From Allacma fusca (lineage: Eukaryota > Arthropoda > Collembola > Symphypleona > Sminthuridae), in contig OX359245.1 in NCBI GenBank assembly GCA_947179485.1, positions 78,975,067-79,039,066 on the forward strand: 64,000 nucleotides of DNA, in the 5' to 3' direction. Shown here piece by piece: positions 60,175 through 64,000 of this stretch. Within the stretch, counting starts at the first letter, position 1; every line of letters starts with the position of its first letter. The translations under genes were made by a program, and so were the position numbers. The notes beneath the pieces were generated by a model, which was not told where the DNA came from, did no database searches, and saw only the letters and a program-made list of their open reading frames with translations.

Positions 60175-61457
60175 TAGGGAAGCGCAAAGGTACAAAAACT
60201 TGGTTCCTGTTCCTGTTCCTGAACACGAACCCATAAATTCAGGTACAAAATTTATGTTCCTGTACCTAGGCTAAAATTTTGCAGGTACAAATTTCCCGTT
60301 CCTGTACCTGTTCACAAATCCAAAATCTTGTACCTGTTCCTGAAATTGTACCCGTTCCTGAAAAGTACCCAAAAAGTGTACCCATTCCCAAAAGTTATGC
60401 AAGTACCCGGGTGCGTCCCCGGGTACTTTAGTTTAAACATGAATTTAAGCTAAACGTGTTTTATAATTTTTTTTGCTTTTTCAATAAATAATTTCATTGT
60501 TCCTGCATATTTTTGTACTATAAAATAATTATTGTACCGTAACTTGTTTATTACTTTTAAGGGAGGAAAAGCAACGTTACTTTTAAGCTTTTTTGCTGCT
60601 AAGTTTATCTTCGTAAATGATTCGAAATGTTTCCAGTGGAATTAGTTGGGTATCTCTTTAATGGGCTCCTAATTGAAAAACAATATTTCAATTTCGTTGT
60701 ATATTTAATTAATAATACTTTTTAATAACGTTAATGAATTTACTGCAAAAATACTATTTTACTAATATTAGATAAAATACGAATAGTGCTAACAAATTTA
60801 ATTATAACATAAATTAGAGTTTAAATAATTAATTTTTATTACTGCGTTTATGTTACACTAAAACCTACCGGCAGCAATTACCCTTGAATTTTCGATTTTT
60901 CTTGTCATATTTATAATGGCTGTACACTTCAGACCTTTGTTTTGACTTCACATATTCTTCTGTATCACTATTGTGGTCACTATCAAGATTTATTTCAATG
61001 GAATTGTTTACTGAATCCATGTTTAATCTGCATTAATTACTTTAATGCAAAATTAGTCCAATGAGGTAATTAGTTTTAAAGCAACTAACGGGCATGGCAA
61101 ATGATATTCATAGCCAAGAACGTACAATTTTCGCAGTCTTATAATCAGGCCATGCTCAAAATTCATTTCGAGCGTTCATTGGTGCTTTGGAAATGAACGA
61201 AGTTCAAAAACGTAAAGTACCCGGGTCTACACGTTTAAATATGGGTCATTCCACAGTGTGGACCTGTTCCTATTGGGAACATGCAAACAGGAACGACTTT
61301 CGTTCCTGTACCTGTTTGTGCTTGTGGTCACGGGTTTCTGGGTACAAAATAAAAGTACCTGTATTGTTCCTGTTACAATTGGGAACTTTTAAACTGTACC
61401 CATTCCTGTTCCTGTACCCAAATACCCGGGTTGGTCCTGTTCCCATGAGCTTCCCTA
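60175..61457. mobile_element. hAT-family DNA transposon, internally reduced (1283 bp)
   Basis: It is flanked by an 8-bp target-site duplication CCATTAAG (60167-60174 and 61458-61465) and starts TAGGGAAGC with the inverted complement GCTTCCCTA at the right end. Both ends carry degenerate GTTCCTGTACC repeats (60200-60420 and 61195-61440). The insertion lies in intron 1 of decayed copy C; the aligned place in copy B near 45345 is empty. A BED-finger remnant lies inside on the minus strand, confirming the family. Confidence 0.85.
60865..61020 (-). pseudogene. Remnant of hAT transposase N-terminus (BED zinc finger)
   Basis: A 51-codon minus-strand ORF starts at an ATG and ends at a stop. After an acidic start (MDSVNNSIEINLDSDH) it reads SEVYSHYKYDKKNRKFKGNC, matching the S-x-V-W/Y-x-H-F/Y beginning and the CC end of a BED finger. 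Full hAT transposases exceed 500 aa, so only the N-terminal DNA-binding part remains. Confidence 0.55.
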
Positions 61458-61551
61458 CCATTAAGCTTAAACCTGGACAATTAATAAAGCATCTTTTCAT
61501 TTGAATTGCCTCACAACTAAATTATTTACAAATTGAGACTGAATTTTTCAG

Positions 61552-62103
61552 GACCTCCGGGATTTAATCCTCACAAACTTCAAGATAACTTCAGAATTAG
61601 TTTTGATCAACGGATCCAATTCATCCAGACAACCAACTCTGACGAAATTTGTTCACAAACTGGATGACTTGGAAAATAAAATATATATTATGAAATCAGA
61701 AAGTTCTAGTCTCCAGTCAAGGAAGTCCAAGATGGCATATGCTCTGTTTAAGCAAAATCCTGAGACCTTTGTTGAAATTTTACCTTCACAAAGGAATGGA
61801 GACTCTTTTAATGGCTCAACATTTGAAGCCATTTCAGCTGCATTTCCGTGGAAAAATGGCCTTGTCGTTCAAATAAGTGAATAAAATCCAGTTATTTTTA
61901 ATCTAGATTTGAGCAATTAATGATTTCCCGCCAAATCCATGTTTTTTTTTGTAATTTATGAGAGAATTTACTTTTGCAGAGAATTACCTGGACGTGAACT
62001 TAACGGGATATCAATTGTACCTTCCATATGGCAATGTAGTAGCACCAGCTCCAAAAAATATTTCCGCCAATACAACAGAGGTTGCAGCGTTCAACACAAC
62101 TTT
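61552..62103 (+). pseudogene. Copy C of the coiled-coil family: two exons remaining
   Basis: 61552-61876 matches exon 2 of copy B, with the same start (GACCTCCGGGATT) and the same donor, but about five bases are missing near 61635, which shifts the frame between its first third and the rest. 61980-62103 matches exon 3 of copy B, with acceptor and GTGAGT donor intact. Homology stops near 62117, so exon 4 is absent, and no exon 1 is found. Intron 1 holds the hAT element. The copy is a pseudogene. Confidence 0.8.
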
Positions 62104-62116
62104 GTGAGTACAGCCG

Positions 62117-62960
62117 TTTGCCGAAAATCCGAAAACAAATTTCTCTACAATGCGTCAATTCCCTACCAAACAAAGTCAACTAATCTAAAAATTCAAATAC
62201 GAAATTCCCCCGAAACACGCCAAATTTTTTTTAAATCCCTTCCAGAAAAAGGTCAGCGAATTTGGAAATCATCCCTTTGTCATTTTCTCTGAAAAAAATA
62301 TGTTTTCCGTGAGAAAAATCTTCCCACAAAAATCCGACCCCTTTCATACTGAGAGTTGACTGTATATAGGAGAACGTGTAGTTATAGTTAATCACTGTAG
62401 TTACATCCTGCAATGGCGCTTCGCCCCGTAGTGACTGAGCACATACTGCTGATCAACGATGATTTTTTGAACTTGTACACTGTTCCTGTTAGATCTTCTA
62501 TCGGGAGTGGGGACGTCCCGTCGGGACACAAGACGAACTAAGACGTTGCCCCCATGTCGTATTCCGGACGGAATGGGGATGAAAAAATTGTCCCCGTTAT
62601 ATTCGGGACGGGACGAAAAAATTGTCCCCATTGTATTCCGGACGGAGTCATGGTTTTTGTCACCGTGTCTCGATTGTCGGGACGGGACTATGGACAAAGT
62701 TTTTGAAAAAATACCGGAAGTCTAGAATCATGAGGCCAGAGGTCACCCATATGTTTGACCTGACCTCACCGTTAATAACAAGTCAACAGTCCTCAGACTT
62801 TGATACAAAACCTCCTACTATTTTTGGAACTTTTGAATTGAGTTGCAACGTAATATGTTATGGTCCCTATGTTAAAGGCTTTGGCCAGCCTGGCCATAGC
62901 TTAGGCCCTGATGGTAGTGAAATAGCGTAGGTACTGTATTTTTATAAAGTCACTTGCGCT
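62117..62960. repeat. Dispersed repeat pieces, including a GGGACGGGAC-rich block
   Basis: 62117-62341 begins abruptly at the copy C breakpoint and ends with a stretch resembling the right end of the intron-1 element of copy B (CTTCCCACAAAAATCCGAC). 62495-62695 is GC-rich and made of degenerate GGGACGGGAC and GTATTCCGGACGG units with GAAAAAATTGTCCCC spacers, resembling the repeat-rich ends of the two hAT-like elements in this window; its limits are not clear. Nothing is seen in 62700-62960. Confidence 0.45.
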
Positions 62961-63423
62961 ATCATAATGGGGAAACTCCTAAGAAAAAACACAGCCCTTA
63001 CATGGGCAAGCTTTGAGGATCTTTTAGCCTTCGGAATAATTTGGAACAACATTTCCGGCAACATGAACTTTCAATAAACAACAGGAAATATGAATCCGAT
63101 CACCAGTCATAAATCAATTCCGCGCAACCTCTGAAATTATTGATACAGAAAATCCTCATGAGTGCATTACTTGTGGGAATATTTTCAGATGTCGGAGTAT
63201 TCTGAACCCGCACCTTAGAAGGACTGGACATGCATCAAGCGAAATGAGAATTTATAGTTGCAAGGAGTGCGGCTCATGCTTCACTAAGGATGAAGATCTG
63301 TGTCTGCATTACTCCCAATGCCATAAATTGACTGCTGTTTGGCTGCAAAATTTAATGCTAAATGTTGGCAATACTGTTGTTCCTGATGATTGCACAGTCT
63401 CTTGTGGAAATCGGACCAATTGA
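62960..63423 (+). pseudogene. Decayed C2H2 zinc-finger gene fragment
   Basis: Translated pieces show a finger-linker stretch (HLRYHNGETPKKKHSPY, near 62963-63013) like H-x3-H-TGEKP, then a finger that has lost its cysteines (SLRNNLEQHFRQH). Two well-formed fingers follow in another frame: C-x2-C-x12-H-x5-H from 63163, and C-x2-C-x12-H-x4-H from 63247, ending at a stop at 63421-63423. The change of frame, a stop and the missing cysteines mark a pseudogene, though an intact terminal exon beginning after an AG near 63106 cannot be ruled out. Intact members of this class are DNA-binding regulators. Confidence 0.65.
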
Positions 63424-64000
63424 ATATTTAAACAGTTAAAATTATCCCGATACAATTAAAGTATAAAAATGTTATTTCTATTTAAATGTGCAATATAATC
63501 CTTAATAATATTAGCCTGTCTTACTGTTAGTCAAGAGTGATTTTTAAAATTACAATTTCTCAGTGAAATCTAACTACATGGATGTTTTGTACTGCGTCAT
63601 TTTTATTCGGTATAAGAATGATAAGTTTTTCGAGCCCATCGGAACAGACCAATGGAGTATTCACTATCAAAATTTACGATATTGTACACATATTACGATT
63701 TTGTAATTTTGTCTCATTTTTTCTTTGCTGTCGTTACAGCTCGGACAATTGGAATTGTTTTTAATACCAAAAGTCTGCGATGCTCACCAACTCACCCCAG
63801 AGTTGGCCCAACTCATTTCCTATTTGATTTTCAGCACTTACAATTAGAAGAAAAGGAATTAATAGCAAACTCGATAGGCTTTAAAATTTCAAGGGTAAAG
63901 TTCTAAATTTGTACCCAAATTTTCCTAAAATGTTTGATTTCATATTTTTGTGGAATTATTCTTAAAATGTTTTGAAGATCATCATTAACTGTTTTTAGAT
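63424..64000. other. No recognised feature
   Basis: AT-rich DNA. The open stretches at 63582-63764 and 63652-63906 have no recognisable domain. Confidence 0.4.

Noticed and set aside
1-64000. CRISPR arrays, bacterial operons, ribosome binding sites
   Set aside because: The tandem repeats are gene-sized or minisatellite, introns are present and no prokaryotic features are seen.

Overview
The window is AT-rich arthropod nuclear DNA, not bacterial. Genes are spliced with GT-AG introns, there is a divergent ionotropic receptor, an apurinic-endonuclease LINE, hAT- and pogo-like DNA transposons and a Ty3-like virus-like element. A hexapod such as a springtail fits the receptor style and gene structure, but this is inference; no marker gene settles it.

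Layout. (1) 1-18005: four nearly identical direct repeats of about 4.86 kb (1, 4856, 9712, 14567), each with one copy of a secreted coiled-coil gene. Units 1-3 carry a complete five-exon gene (370 aa); unit 4 has lost exons 3-5. The array probably continues to the left of the window. (2) 18050-20000: copy A, a diverged member of the same family, of which only promoter and exon 1 remain. (3) About 20001-37430: a partial, broken, very large Ty3/gypsy-type virus-like element, with pol remains followed by several unrecognised proteins, a long ORF-poor stretch, three small membrane-type ORFs and an LTR-like end. (4) 37440-42770: host intergenic DNA matching that downstream of copy B, containing a 2.3 kb hAT-like element with a nested 69-bp-TIR palindromic element and a large CT/GA minisatellite. 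(5) 42770-48300: copy B, a complete four-exon gene (310 aa) of the same family. (6) 48520-49162, minus strand: a three-exon gene for a 61-aa secreted peptide with eight cysteines, whose exons are too short to show as long ORFs. (7) 50068-54773: a full-length LINE with a perfect 20-bp target-site duplication; ORF1 and ORF2 lie in one frame separated by a single TAG. (8) 55095-57164: an intronless divergent ionotropic receptor (689 aa). (9) 57650-62116: decayed copies C/D of the coiled-coil family, interrupted by a pogo/Tigger-like element and a hAT element with a BED-finger remnant. (10) 62500-63423: a GC-rich repeat and a decayed C2H2 zinc-finger gene.

The main theme is a lineage-specific cluster of secreted coiled-coil proteins (units 1-4 and copies A-D) growing by tandem and segmental duplication while mobile elements break some copies. 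Paralogue comparison reveals empty insertion sites, one intron present in the array and absent from copy B, and a shifted splice acceptor. I do not recognise the function of the family. The most novel candidates are the giant multi-ORF Ty3-like element, the cysteine-rich peptide gene, and the single-frame ORF1-TAG-ORF2 layout of the LINE.
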